A model generated the notes under the pieces. It saw nothing but the letters and a program-made list of their open reading frames with translations. It was not told where the DNA came from and ran no database searches. A program made the translations under genes and the position numbers. From an uncultured Prevotella sp. (GTDB taxonomy: Bacteria; Bacteroidota; Bacteroidia; Bacteroidales; Bacteroidaceae), in contig CAJPTO010000143.1 of the NCBI GenBank assembly GCA_905373605.1, positions 1 to 7,831 on the forward strand: 7,831 bases of DNA, written 5' to 3'. Positions 1 to 6,367 of this stretch are shown here, one piece after another. The stretch's first letter is position 1; each line of letters starts with the position of its first letter.

Positions 1-70
1 CAACGCCCCACTCACACCCCCACCCTTTCGTCCCAAAGGCACGTACTAAAATCATTTTTCACCATATATA

Positions 71-102
71 TTAGGTAATTACACCAATAATAAGTAATTT
101 TG
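71..102 (+). promoter_or_regulatory. Probable tig promoter (Bacteroidetes type)
   Basis: TAATTTTG at 95-102 matches the Bacteroidetes -7 consensus TAnnTTTG exactly. TTAG at 71-74 lies 20 nt upstream, the usual spacing, and differs at one base from the -33 consensus TTTG. Transcription would start at about 107-110, giving tig a leader of nearly 180 nt. I saw no better match closer to the gene. The -33 element is weak. Confidence 0.42.
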
Positions 103-126
103 CACTTCATTGTGGGCTGGCGAAAG

Positions 127-177
127 CAAAGCGCGCAATGGCGGTTAGCACAAGCACAGCTAAGTTCACGCGCTTTG
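127..177 (+). promoter_or_regulatory. Nested stem-loop in the tig 5' leader
   Basis: A perfect 9-bp inverted repeat (127-135 with 169-177) encloses a second 5-bp stem, TTAGC at 145-149 with GCTAA at 159-163, around a 9-nt loop. Three further pairs (137-139 with 164-166) can extend the inner helix. It lies just downstream of the predicted tig start site and has no U-run after it, so it does not look like an intrinsic terminator. It could be a structured untranslated leader or a small RNA. The pairing is seen directly; the role is inference. Confidence 0.45.
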
Positions 178-257
178 AATGGCATCATAAGCAACGCAGA
201 CTAAGGCTGAATCAGCTTAACAAACAGCATGTTGGCTTGCCTACCCCCAGACATTAG
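138..257 (+). CDS. Doubtful 39-codon ORF upstream of tig
   Basis: An ATG at 138 opens 39 codons ending at TAG 255-257, 29 nt before the tig start and inside the predicted tig leader. The product would begin MAVSTSTAKFTRFEWHHKQ and is basic, rich in Arg, Lys, His and Gln, with no signal peptide or known motif. Its start lies inside the stem-loop at 127-177. An open frame of this length is not rare by chance, there is no clear ribosome binding site, and I do not recognise a family. It is listed only as a possible leader peptide or small protein. Confidence 0.13.
   Translation: MAVSTSTAKFTRFEWHHKQRRLRLNQLNKQHVGLPTPRH
202..219. promoter_or_regulatory. Short dyad in the tig leader
   Basis: GCTGA-A-TCAGC (206-216) is a perfect palindrome around a single central base. 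It is extended by TAA at 202-204 with TTA at 217-219, leaving G205 unpaired. It lies between the larger stem-loop and the tig start. It could be a protein binding site or a small hairpin, and chance is also possible. Confidence 0.22.
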
Positions 258-286
258 GACAACAAAAAACAATTAATACATAGAAG

Positions 287-1648
287 ATGAACATTTCTTT
301 TGAAAACGCCGACAAGGTGAATGGACTGCTTACCATCACCGTTGAAGAGGCCGACTACAACGAAAAAGTGGAGAAAACCCTCAAAGACTACCGCAAACGT
401 GCCAACATACCTGGCTTCCGTCCTGGACAAGCTCCCATTGGACTTATTAAAAGGCAGATGGGCGAACAGGTTAAGATGGACGAAATAAACAAGCTGGTGG
501 GCGACAAGCTTTACAACTATCTCAAAGAAAACAACATACAGTTCCTCGGAGAGCCGTTGCCTTCTGAAAAACAAGAGCCGCAAGACCTCTCAAAGCCCGC
601 TCCTTACACCTTTATCTTCGACATCGCCGTGGCTCCAGAAATAAATCTAGAACTCTCGGACAAGGATAAACTCGACTATTACGAAATAACGGTAGACGAC
701 AAGTTGGTGGACGAACAGGTAGACATGTTCGCTTCGCGCGCCGGAAAGTACGAACAGGTGGAAGAATACCAACCCAAAGACATGCTAAAAGGCGACTTGA
801 AGGAGCTAAACGCCGATGGCACGGAGAAAGAAGGCGGCATTGTGAAAGAAGGTGCCGTGATGATGCCCGACTATATTAAGGTAGACGACCAGAAAAAGCT
901 GTTCGACGGACTGAAACGTGGCGGCATCGTGGTGTTCAATCCTAAGAAAGCCTATCCCGACAACGATGTTGAAATTACCTCGATGCTGGGTATCAGCAAG
1001 GAACAAGCTGCAACGCTCGACTCAGACTTCAGCTTCCACGTGCTAGAAATCACTCGTTATGCCAAGGCTGCCGTTAACCAAGAGCTCTTCGACCAGATAT
1101 ATGGCGAAGGAAACGTGAAAGACGAGGCCGACTTCCGCTCGAAAATCGCCGAGGGCATCGCAAACCAGCTGGTTAGCAATAGCGAATTTAAGCTGCTTCA
1201 AGACCTTCGCGCCTATTGCGAAAAGAAAGTGGGCAAGCTTACGTTCCCCGATGAGTTGCTCAAACGTGTGATGCGCAGGAACGTGAAAGACGAAAAGGAG
1301 GTGGACGAGAAGTTCGAAGCTAGCCTTGAAGAGCTGAAATGGCACTTGATTAAGGAACGTCTGGTGAAAGACAACGACGTTAAGGTGAGCGATGACGACG
1401 TTCTTGATGCCGCTCGCCTACAAGCACGCATCCAGTTTGCACAATATGGCATGAGCAACTTGCCCGACGAAACCGTTGACAACTACGCTCGCGAAATGCT
1501 CAAAAACCGCGAAACGCTCGATGGATTTGTTGATCGCGCCGTTGAAAACAAACTGGTTGAGGTCCTTAAGAAAGTGGTTAAGCTGAAAACCAAAAAGGTT
1601 TCGCTCGACGAATTTAACAAGATGATGGAAGAGGGTGCAAAGAAATAA
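287..1648 (+). CDS. tig: Trigger factor, ribosome-bound chaperone
   Basis: Trigger factor docks at the ribosomal exit tunnel and shields emerging polypeptides. The N-terminal ribosome-binding domain (about 1-120) carries the signature GFRPGQAP at 43-50, at the same residue numbers as the GFRKGK loop of the E. coli protein. The middle segment (about 153-258) sits where the FKBP-like prolyl isomerase domain belongs but is hard to align. The usual IPGFE core is absent, and LFDGLKRGG (205-213) is the closest remnant. The C-terminal alpha-helical chaperone domain follows (about 262-453), highly charged and ending in a Lys-rich tail. At 453 residues it is slightly longer than the 432-residue E. coli protein. 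The ATG at 287 is chosen because the conserved N-terminal beta-strand starts there. The upstream sequence is A-rich without a strong Shine-Dalgarno. It is monocistronic: a strong terminator follows, and no clpP or clpX is downstream. Confidence 0.97.
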   Translation: MNISFENADKVNGLLTITVEEADYNEKVEKTLKDYRKRANIPGFRPGQAPIGLIKRQMGEQVKMDEINKLVGDKLYNYLKENNIQFLGEPLPSEKQEPQDLSKPAPYTFIFDIAVAPEINLELSDKDKLDYYEITVDDKLVDEQVDMFASRAGKYEQVEEYQPKDMLKGDLKELNADGTEKEGGIVKEGAVMMPDYIKVDDQKKLFDGLKRGGIVVFNPKKAYPDNDVEITSMLGISKEQAATLDSDFSFHVLEITRYAKAAVNQELFDQIYGEGNVKDEADFRSKIAEGIANQLVSNSEFKLLQDLRAYCEKKVGKLTFPDELLKRVMRRNVKDEKEVDEKFEASLEELKWHLIKERLVKDNDVKVSDDDVLDAARLQARIQFAQYGMSNLPDETVDNYAREMLKNRETLDGFVDRAVENKLVEVLKKVVKLKTKKVSLDEFNKMMEEGAKK

Positions 1649-1729
1649 GCCACACCATTAGCTCCATCGCGGCGACAAGATGCACGCAACACGGGCATGA
1701 TTGCAGCCGCCAACACATACATAGCAAGC

Positions 1730-1772
1730 GGGTTTGCAAGGTTGTTGTCCCTTGCAAACCCTCATTTTCTTT
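1730..1772 (+). terminator. Intrinsic terminator of tig
   Basis: A perfect 12-bp stem (1730-1741 with 1750-1761, GGGTTTGCAAGG and CCTTGCAAACCC) has an 8-nt loop and is followed by a T-rich run, TCATTTTCTTT, at 1762-1772. It begins about 80 nt after the tig stop. It separates tig from the next gene and shows that the long open frame starting at 1697 cannot be the true start of the GLPGLI protein. Confidence 0.92.
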
Positions 1773-1825
1773 GGCCCAACTGCTTTCATCAACCTTTCAT
1801 CTTGCAAAATAAACACACGCGATCA

Positions 1826-1857
1826 TTTGGTAAAAACAACAAAAAAGCCTATTTTTG
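1826..1857 (+). promoter_or_regulatory. Promoter of the GLPGLI-OMP operon
   Basis: TTTG at 1826-1829 and TATTTTTG at 1850-1857 are exact matches to the Bacteroidetes -33 (TTTG) and -7 (TAnnTTTG) elements, with 20 nt between them. The start site would be near 1863, about 60 nt before the chosen ATG at 1925. It lies directly after the tig terminator, as expected for an independent unit. Confidence 0.8.
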
Positions 1858-1880
1858 CAGCAACAGCAAAACAACTAAAC

Positions 1881-1940
1881 ATGCGCACTGCTGTTGTACG
1901 ATGTACAAACAAAATCTCCGGCCTATGCATAAACGATTGA
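1881..1940 (+). CDS. Possible 19-codon leader ORF overlapping the GLPGLI 1 start
   Basis: The first ATG in the predicted operon transcript (1881) is out of frame with the GLPGLI gene. It opens a 19-residue frame, MRTAVVRCTNKISGLCIND, that stops at TGA 1938-1940, after the GLPGLI ATG at 1925 and just before another in-frame ATG at 1943. Such overlap could couple translation. No conserved attenuator peptide is recognisable, and chance is the simplest explanation. Confidence 0.15.
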   Translation: MRTAVVRCTNKISGLCIND

Positions 1941-2743
1941 CAATGCTAGCAATGGCATCACTCTTGCTCACGTCTGCACACGCGCAAGACGCTTCTCGCG
2001 CCACAACAGAAGCCATTTACCTGGCCACATGCATCAAAGACACCGTTGCAGGAAAGGTTCTTACCGACACTTTCCGACTGCGATATAATGCCGACATGGC
2101 CTTGTTTTACAGCGAAGACAAGTTCAGAAGCGACTCGCTTAGGCTGAACAATAGGCCAGAATGGGAAAAACAAGTAGAAGTGGGCATGATGAAAGGCGGA
2201 AGAGCCGACAAGGCTGGGCTGGATTACTACATTCTGGCAGACGTTAAGCAACAAACATACACCTATAAAGGCAACATCAGCGCAAACGCCTATCGCTATA
2301 CCGACAGCTTACCCACTTTCAACTGGCAATTGCTGCCCGAACATCGCACCATTGCAGGCCACAAATGCGCCAAAGCCGTGGGCCGATACATGGGCAGAAC
2401 CTACGAAGCGTGGTATGCAACCGACATTCCTGCGCGCCTTGGGCCATGGAAATTCTATGGATTGCCTGGACTTGTGCTGCATGTTTACGACACGCACCGC
2501 CAATACGCCTTTACATTTCTCGGCATTGTGCCATGCACGGGCGCAATAGCCCTCTTTCCCAGCCGCACATTCAAAACAACAAAAGAGAAGTTTCTTAAAG
2601 AGTACGACATCTATTTAGCCGACCCTGTGGGTTATCTGGCCAAAAACACCATCGTGCGCGTTGAGTTTGGCAAGAAAGATGGCGGCATTCCCGAGAGAAT
2701 GAGAAACGAAAGCCGCCATCGGCCAATGGAAATATTAGAATAA
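1925..2743 (+). CDS. GLPGLI family secreted protein 1
   Basis: This is a GLPGLI-family protein (Porph_ging-type, function unknown), typical of Bacteroidota and exported to the envelope. From ATG 1925 it has 272 residues. Residues 1-20 form a signal peptide: MHKR, a hydrophobic stretch, then SAHA before Q21. The family core lies at about 129-205: FNW 132-134, GHKCAKAV 145-152, GRTYEAWYATDIP 157-169 and GPWKFYGLPGLV 173-184, so the name motif here ends in Val. The mature protein has three Cys (36, 148, 204). Cys148 and Cys204 are also present in the next gene's product and could form a disulfide (inference). An ATG at 1901 would add eight residues ahead of the signal peptide; 1925 gives a standard n-region. 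The frame is open back to 1697, but that crosses the tig terminator and this gene's own promoter. It is probably first in an operon with the following GLPGLI and outer membrane protein genes. Confidence 0.9.
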   Translation: MHKRLTMLAMASLLLTSAHAQDASRATTEAIYLATCIKDTVAGKVLTDTFRLRYNADMALFYSEDKFRSDSLRLNNRPEWEKQVEVGMMKGGRADKAGLDYYILADVKQQTYTYKGNISANAYRYTDSLPTFNWQLLPEHRTIAGHKCAKAVGRYMGRTYEAWYATDIPARLGPWKFYGLPGLVLHVYDTHRQYAFTFLGIVPCTGAIALFPSRTFKTTKEKFLKEYDIYLADPVGYLAKNTIVRVEFGKKDGGIPERMRNESRHRPMEILE

Positions 2744-2752
2744 AAATCGCGT

Positions 2753-3556
2753 ATGAAGACAATTGCCACCCTCATTTTTTGCATCGCTTGCACATGGCAA
2801 GCCCTTGCCACCGACATCAAAGCCACGATGGAATGCATGTACGAGGCCACTTATCAGACAGACACCCTTGCCAAACGCACCACTAAGGCCCTGATGGTGC
2901 TTCGGCGAAACGAAGAACGCTCGCTTTATTTCTCACAATCGGGCTTCGAATACGACTCGCTTTCGCAAAATGCCACAGGATTGAGTGGTTATTATGCTGT
3001 CAGAGACACCATCAAAGCTAGATATGGAGGCATAAAAGCACACTATTATGTGCTGAAAGATTTTGTGAAAAGCCAGTTGCAGTGTGCTGAAATGGATCTG
3101 GTAAAACTTCAATACGCCGAAGCCCTTCCCCTTTTCAATTGGGAAATCACCGAAGAACAGAAAGCCATTGGCCAGCACCAATGCCAAAAGGCCGTGTGTG
3201 CTTTTGGCGGAAGGACCTACGAAGCGTGGTTCGCACCCGACATTCCCATTAGCGATGGGCCTTGGAAGTTTTGGGGATTGCCCGGACTTATTGTCGAAGT
3301 GTACGACACACAGCACCATTATGAGTTTCGTTTCCTCGGCATGCGCCCTTGCACAAGCAACATTGAGATGCCCGAAAACGATTGCGCCAAATCCACAAAG
3401 GCGGAATGTTACCGCACCATTCAAAAGGCATTAGACGACCCCGAAGCTGCATTAAGGGCGATGGAGGGCCAAATGGGAATAAAATCAAATCGCCCTCGCG
3501 CACCAAAACTTCGTTCCTACGCCACGATGGAGCGCATCGAGTCGCTCGGCAAGTAG
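2753..3556 (+). CDS. GLPGLI family secreted protein 2
   Basis: This is a second GLPGLI-family protein of unknown function, 267 residues, starting 9 nt after the preceding stop and so almost certainly co-transcribed. Residues 1-19 are a signal peptide (MKTIATLIFCIACTWQALA, cleavage before T20). Core motifs are FNW 128-130, QHQCQKAV 141-148, GRTYEAWFAPDIP 153-165 and GPWKFWGLPGLI 169-180, with the exact GLPGLI string at 175-180. By hand alignment, its 125-201 matches residues 129-205 of the neighbour without gaps, 45 of 77 identical. The N- and C-terminal parts are much more diverged. This indicates an old tandem duplication rather than a recent copy. The mature part has seven Cys (28, 111, 144, 149, 200, 211, 219) against three in the neighbour. 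The C-terminus is basic. No enzymatic motif is visible. Confidence 0.92.
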   Translation: MKTIATLIFCIACTWQALATDIKATMECMYEATYQTDTLAKRTTKALMVLRRNEERSLYFSQSGFEYDSLSQNATGLSGYYAVRDTIKARYGGIKAHYYVLKDFVKSQLQCAEMDLVKLQYAEALPLFNWEITEEQKAIGQHQCQKAVCAFGGRTYEAWFAPDIPISDGPWKFWGLPGLIVEVYDTQHHYEFRFLGMRPCTSNIEMPENDCAKSTKAECYRTIQKALDDPEAALRAMEGQMGIKSNRPRAPKLRSYATMERIESLGK

Positions 3557-3577
3557 GCTTTATTCCCCATTTCGCGC

Positions 3578-3592
3578 CTGCGCCTAACGCAG
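3578..3592 (+). other. Small hairpin in the GLPGLI 2-OMP gap
   Basis: CTGCG (3578-3582) pairs with CGCAG (3588-3592) around the loop CCTAA, 22 nt after the GLPGLI 2 stop. No T-run follows, so it does not look like a terminator. The 85-nt gap (3557-3641) holds no recognisable promoter, which favours read-through into the barrel gene. The hairpin might mark RNA processing or mean nothing. Confidence 0.2.
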
Positions 3593-3641
3593 CACCAGCA
3601 AAACAACACATTCCCTTTCTGCACAATCACCGCCACAACCC

Positions 3642-6209
3642 ATGAAGTTTTGGATTGCTTTGCTTTTAACAACCGTCATTTCGGCTTTGCCAGCCCGTGC
3701 ACAAGACATTGTTGTGCGCGGACTGGCTGTGGAAACAGGTAGCCAAACGCCAGTTCGTGGAGCCGTTGTAACCATTCGCAACGCCAAGAATGTCATCATC
3801 CGCAATACGCAGACTTCGGCAAAGGGCGAGTTTAGCCTTACCATAAGCCGCGAAAAGGCCGTTGGGGCCATGCTTGTTGTGAGTAGTATGGCACACCAGG
3901 TGGCGCAATGTCCGCTCAATGGCCAAGATTTCTATCGCATGGAGATGCAACCCAAGGCTTTCGAAATAAAGGATGTGTACGTGAAACCCGACAAAATCAT
4001 CCACCGCAACGACACAACCAGCTATCTCGTTTCGGCCTTTGCCACCCAGAAAGACCGCACCATCGGCGACGTGTTGCAAAAGCTTCCAGGCATAAACGTG
4101 GCCAAGAATGGTGCCATTACCTACAACGGGAAGGCCATCGACCAGTTCCTTGTCGAGGGTGTTGACCTCTTCGACGGGCAATACAACGTGGCAACGCGCA
4201 ACATTTCGCACGACATCATTTCGCGTGTCGACGTGGTGGAGAACTTCCAATCGAAGAAAACGCTGCGCAACAGCAAGGCCGAAGGCGGCACAGCACTAAA
4301 CCTTGCGCTCAAAGATAAGGACAAGGGGCGATGGAGTGGCAACGTAAGCGCGGCGGCAGGTGCGCCGAATGTGTGGGAAACGGAGGTCTTCAACGCACGT
4401 CTTTCGGCTACAAGCCAAACATCGCTGATGGCAAAAAGCAACAACAGCGGTAAGGATATCGCCGTGGAAAACAAGGCATTGACACTTGATGAGCTGTTGA
4501 AACGCCTGCAAACAAACAGTCCCTCCCCCTTTATTAACCCTGCATTGGACCGCCCTGCCGCGCTAGACGATGCCCGAACTAGCCGCGGACGCACCCATGT
4601 GGCCAACATTGCACACGTGCAAAAGGTGTCGCCAACAGCCATCGTGCGCACAAAATTGTATTACACTGACGAAAGAAACACCGCCGAAAGGCAATATGGG
4701 CTGACCTATTTCCTCCCCGACACCACCCTTACACGCGCCACAACGCAGCACACCATCTACAACAACCGCGCCTTATCGGCCGCCCTCCTGTACAAAGACG
4801 ACAGGCAACGCAGCTTCTTTTCCAACGAACTGAAGTATGCTTCATCGTGGGAAAGCGACCGAACTGCTACAAGCGGCGATGACAACAACCACATCAAGAC
4901 CCGCTCGGACATGCACTCCATCGAGAACAACCTGCAATGGATACGTGCCATTGGCCGACATCACCTCAAGCTGAACGCCACAAACCTGTTTCGTTCGATG
5001 CCCGAAGCACTCGAAGTTGCAGCCGACAGCAGTCGTAGGCAAGACGTTAAGCGGCAGCAATTCCTCTCGTCTACGCAACTCAACTTCACGCTTAACACCC
5101 GCCGTTGGGCGTTTGATCTGAACGCCGAAAGCCGAATACAGGTGCTAAGCCTCGACAGCCGATACCGCACAACGCCCCACGACACGGCCTTTAACGAAAC
5201 AGCTCACCGCAACTTTGCCGCACTCATCCTCCAACCCAGCATCAATTATAAGCACCGCGGCTTGCGCGCAACGCTGCAAATACCCGTAAGTGCCTACCAT
5301 TACTTCGGAACAACGGCGGCCAACAAGCTGTTTTTCTCGCCCAGGTTGGGGCTTAACTGGGAGCTGAGTTCGCGCTGGAAACTGGGTGCAGACGTGTCAA
5401 TGAGCATGCGCGAACCGCAGGTTGACGAGGCCCACACCACGCCCATGCTCGTGGATTACCGCACCTTTCAGCAGTCGCCCATCAGCTTTAGCTCCTCGCG
5501 CCGTTGGCAACAGCAGGCGTTTGTGGCCTACACCGATTACATCCACATGTTTTTCGCCCGGGCCAGTGTGGCTTATCACACGCGCCACAACCCTTTGTTG
5601 CGCGCCAAGCAGGTGAACCTCCGCGGCATGGCCTATTATTCTACGCTCGAAAGCCCCAACCATTCGCATGGCCTTATGGCTTTTGCCACCGTTAGCAAAC
5701 GCTTGGAATGGCTCAAAGGCACGCTTAACATGCGGTGCAATTACACCAACAACACCAGCCAGATGCTTCAAAATGGCATCAAGACCCAGTTTAAGTCGGG
5801 TTCGTTGCAAGCCTCTGCCGGCGTAAACAGCAACGCCTGGCAGTGGCTTGATGTGGCTTATCAGGCCGAATACATGGTTAGCGCGCTGCAAATACGCGCG
5901 ATGAAAACCAGTACGCAGCGGCTGAAGCAATCCTTGGAACTGACATTGCTGCCGACAGACGCGCTCAACTTCGCCTTCACCGCCGAGCATTATGCCAACC
6001 ATTTCAACGACGGCACCGATAAGCACGCGTTCTTTGCCGACTTCAGTTGCCTTTACAAATACCGCAAAACCGACTTTACGCTGCGCATCACCAACATCCT
6101 CAACCAGCATTTTTACGACAACGCCACCTACACCAACCTTTCCAGCGCCTACAACCGCTACACCTTGCGCGGCCGCACGCTGCTTCTTGGGGCGAAAGTG
6201 TTTTTCTAA
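3642..6209 (+). CDS. Outer membrane beta-barrel protein with carboxypeptidase regulatory-like and plug domains
   Basis: This is an 855-residue TonB-receptor-type outer membrane protein. Residues 1-20 are a signal peptide (ending ALPARA before Q21). Residues about 23-103 form a carboxypeptidase regulatory-like beta-sandwich: VRG near 38-40, a TSAKGEFSL turn at 58-66, and VVSSMAH at 79-85 in place of the common Gly-Tyr/His motif. A plug-like region follows at about 135-230: DVLQKLPG 143-150, YNGKAIDQFLVEGVDLF 161-177, VDVVENFQ 196-203 and a KDKDKG turn at 224-229. The remainder is an amphipathic-strand barrel ending RTLLLGAKVFF, with the terminal Phe expected for BAM-dependent insertion and an upstream NILNQHFYD typical of receptor C-termini. 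I cannot identify a TonB box. No SusD partner is nearby, so a SusC call is not supported. The upstream GLPGLI pair suggests a joint envelope role. The substrate is unknown; it may act without TonB. Confidence 0.88.
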   Translation: MKFWIALLLTTVISALPARAQDIVVRGLAVETGSQTPVRGAVVTIRNAKNVIIRNTQTSAKGEFSLTISREKAVGAMLVVSSMAHQVAQCPLNGQDFYRMEMQPKAFEIKDVYVKPDKIIHRNDTTSYLVSAFATQKDRTIGDVLQKLPGINVAKNGAITYNGKAIDQFLVEGVDLFDGQYNVATRNISHDIISRVDVVENFQSKKTLRNSKAEGGTALNLALKDKDKGRWSGNVSAAAGAPNVWETEVFNARLSATSQTSLMAKSNNSGKDIAVENKALTLDELLKRLQTNSPSPFINPALDRPAALDDARTSRGRTHVANIAHVQKVSPTAIVRTKLYYTDERNTAERQYGLTYFLPDTTLTRATTQHTIYNNRALSAALLYKDDRQRSFFSNELKYASSWESDRTATSGDDNNHIKTRSDMHSIENNLQWIRAIGRHHLKLNATNLFRSMPEALEVAADSSRRQDVKRQQFLSSTQLNFTLNTRRWAFDLNAESRIQVLSLDSRYRTTPHDTAFNETAHRNFAALILQPSINYKHRGLRATLQIPVSAYHYFGTTAANKLFFSPRLGLNWELSSRWKLGADVSMSMREPQVDEAHTTPMLVDYRTFQQSPISFSSSRRWQQQAFVAYTDYIHMFFARASVAYHTRHNPLLRAKQVNLRGMAYYSTLESPNHSHGLMAFATVSKRLEWLKGTLNMRCNYTNNTSQMLQNGIKTQFKSGSLQASAGVNSNAWQWLDVAYQAEYMVSALQIRAMKTSTQRLKQSLELTLLPTDALNFAFTAEHYANHFNDGTDKHAFFADFSCLYKYRKTDFTLRITNILNQHFYDNATYTNLSSAYNRYTLRGRTLLLGAKVFF

Positions 6210-6309
6210 GCGCGCAAACTCAAGTCAATGCACGCTGTAGCTTGCATGATGCGCTTGCAGGTTGGTTCGCACTTCGCCTAAAGGCATTAGTAATTATGTA
6301 GATATCTGT

Positions 6310-6330
6310 GAGCTATGCCATTGCTCAATT
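6310..6330 (+). terminator. Weak terminator-like hairpin after the OMP gene
   Basis: GAGC-T-AT (6310-6316) pairs with AT-T-GCTC (6320-6326) around GCC, with one U-U mismatch. Only AATT and one more T follow. It lies 100 nt after the barrel gene stop, in the convergent gap between the + and - strand genes, where termination is expected. On the other strand no T-run follows. The rest of 6210-6367 shows no gene. Confidence 0.3.
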
Positions 6331-6340
6331 TGAGAAAAAT

Positions 6341-6349
6341 GGGGGGGGG
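6341..6349. repeat. Homopolymer run of nine G
   Basis: Nine consecutive G lie in the convergent gap, 132 nt after the barrel gene stop and 18 nt beyond the stop of the minus-strand lipoprotein. Such runs slip during replication and are also prone to sequencing error. Here the run is outside both reading frames, so a length change would not shift either protein. Confidence 0.95.
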
Positions 6350-6367
6350 AATGCCGTGCCGAAAAAC

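Noticed and set aside
12..194. 60-codon minus-strand open frame in the left intergenic region
   Set aside because: Cys-rich translation without a recognisable motif, no promoter-like CAAAnnTA on the + strand behind it, and it overlaps the tig promoter and stem-loop.
103..286. tRNA or known riboswitch in the tig leader
   Set aside because: No TTCGA T-loop, acceptor pairing or recognisable riboswitch core could be found; only the nested stem-loop stands out.
1697..1924. Extended start of GLPGLI 1 at 1697
   Set aside because: The extension crosses the tig terminator (1730-1772) and the operon's own promoter (1826-1857), and would bury the signal peptide.
2933..3424. 163-codon minus-strand open frame
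   Set aside because: It is antisense to GLPGLI 2, whose family motifs fix the + strand reading.
3666..4250. 194-codon minus-strand open frame
   Set aside because: It lies wholly antisense to the N-terminal half of the barrel protein, where conserved regulatory and plug motifs are read on the + strand.
5397..6110. 237-codon minus-strand open frame inside the barrel gene
   Set aside because: It is antisense to a coherent 855-residue protein with signal peptide, plug and terminal Phe. Its translation has no domain or signal sequence and its length follows from the codon bias of the + strand gene.
3642..6209. SusC-type glycan importer
   Set aside because: No SusD gene is adjacent, the protein is shorter than usual SusC (about 1,000 residues), and no TonB box was identified.
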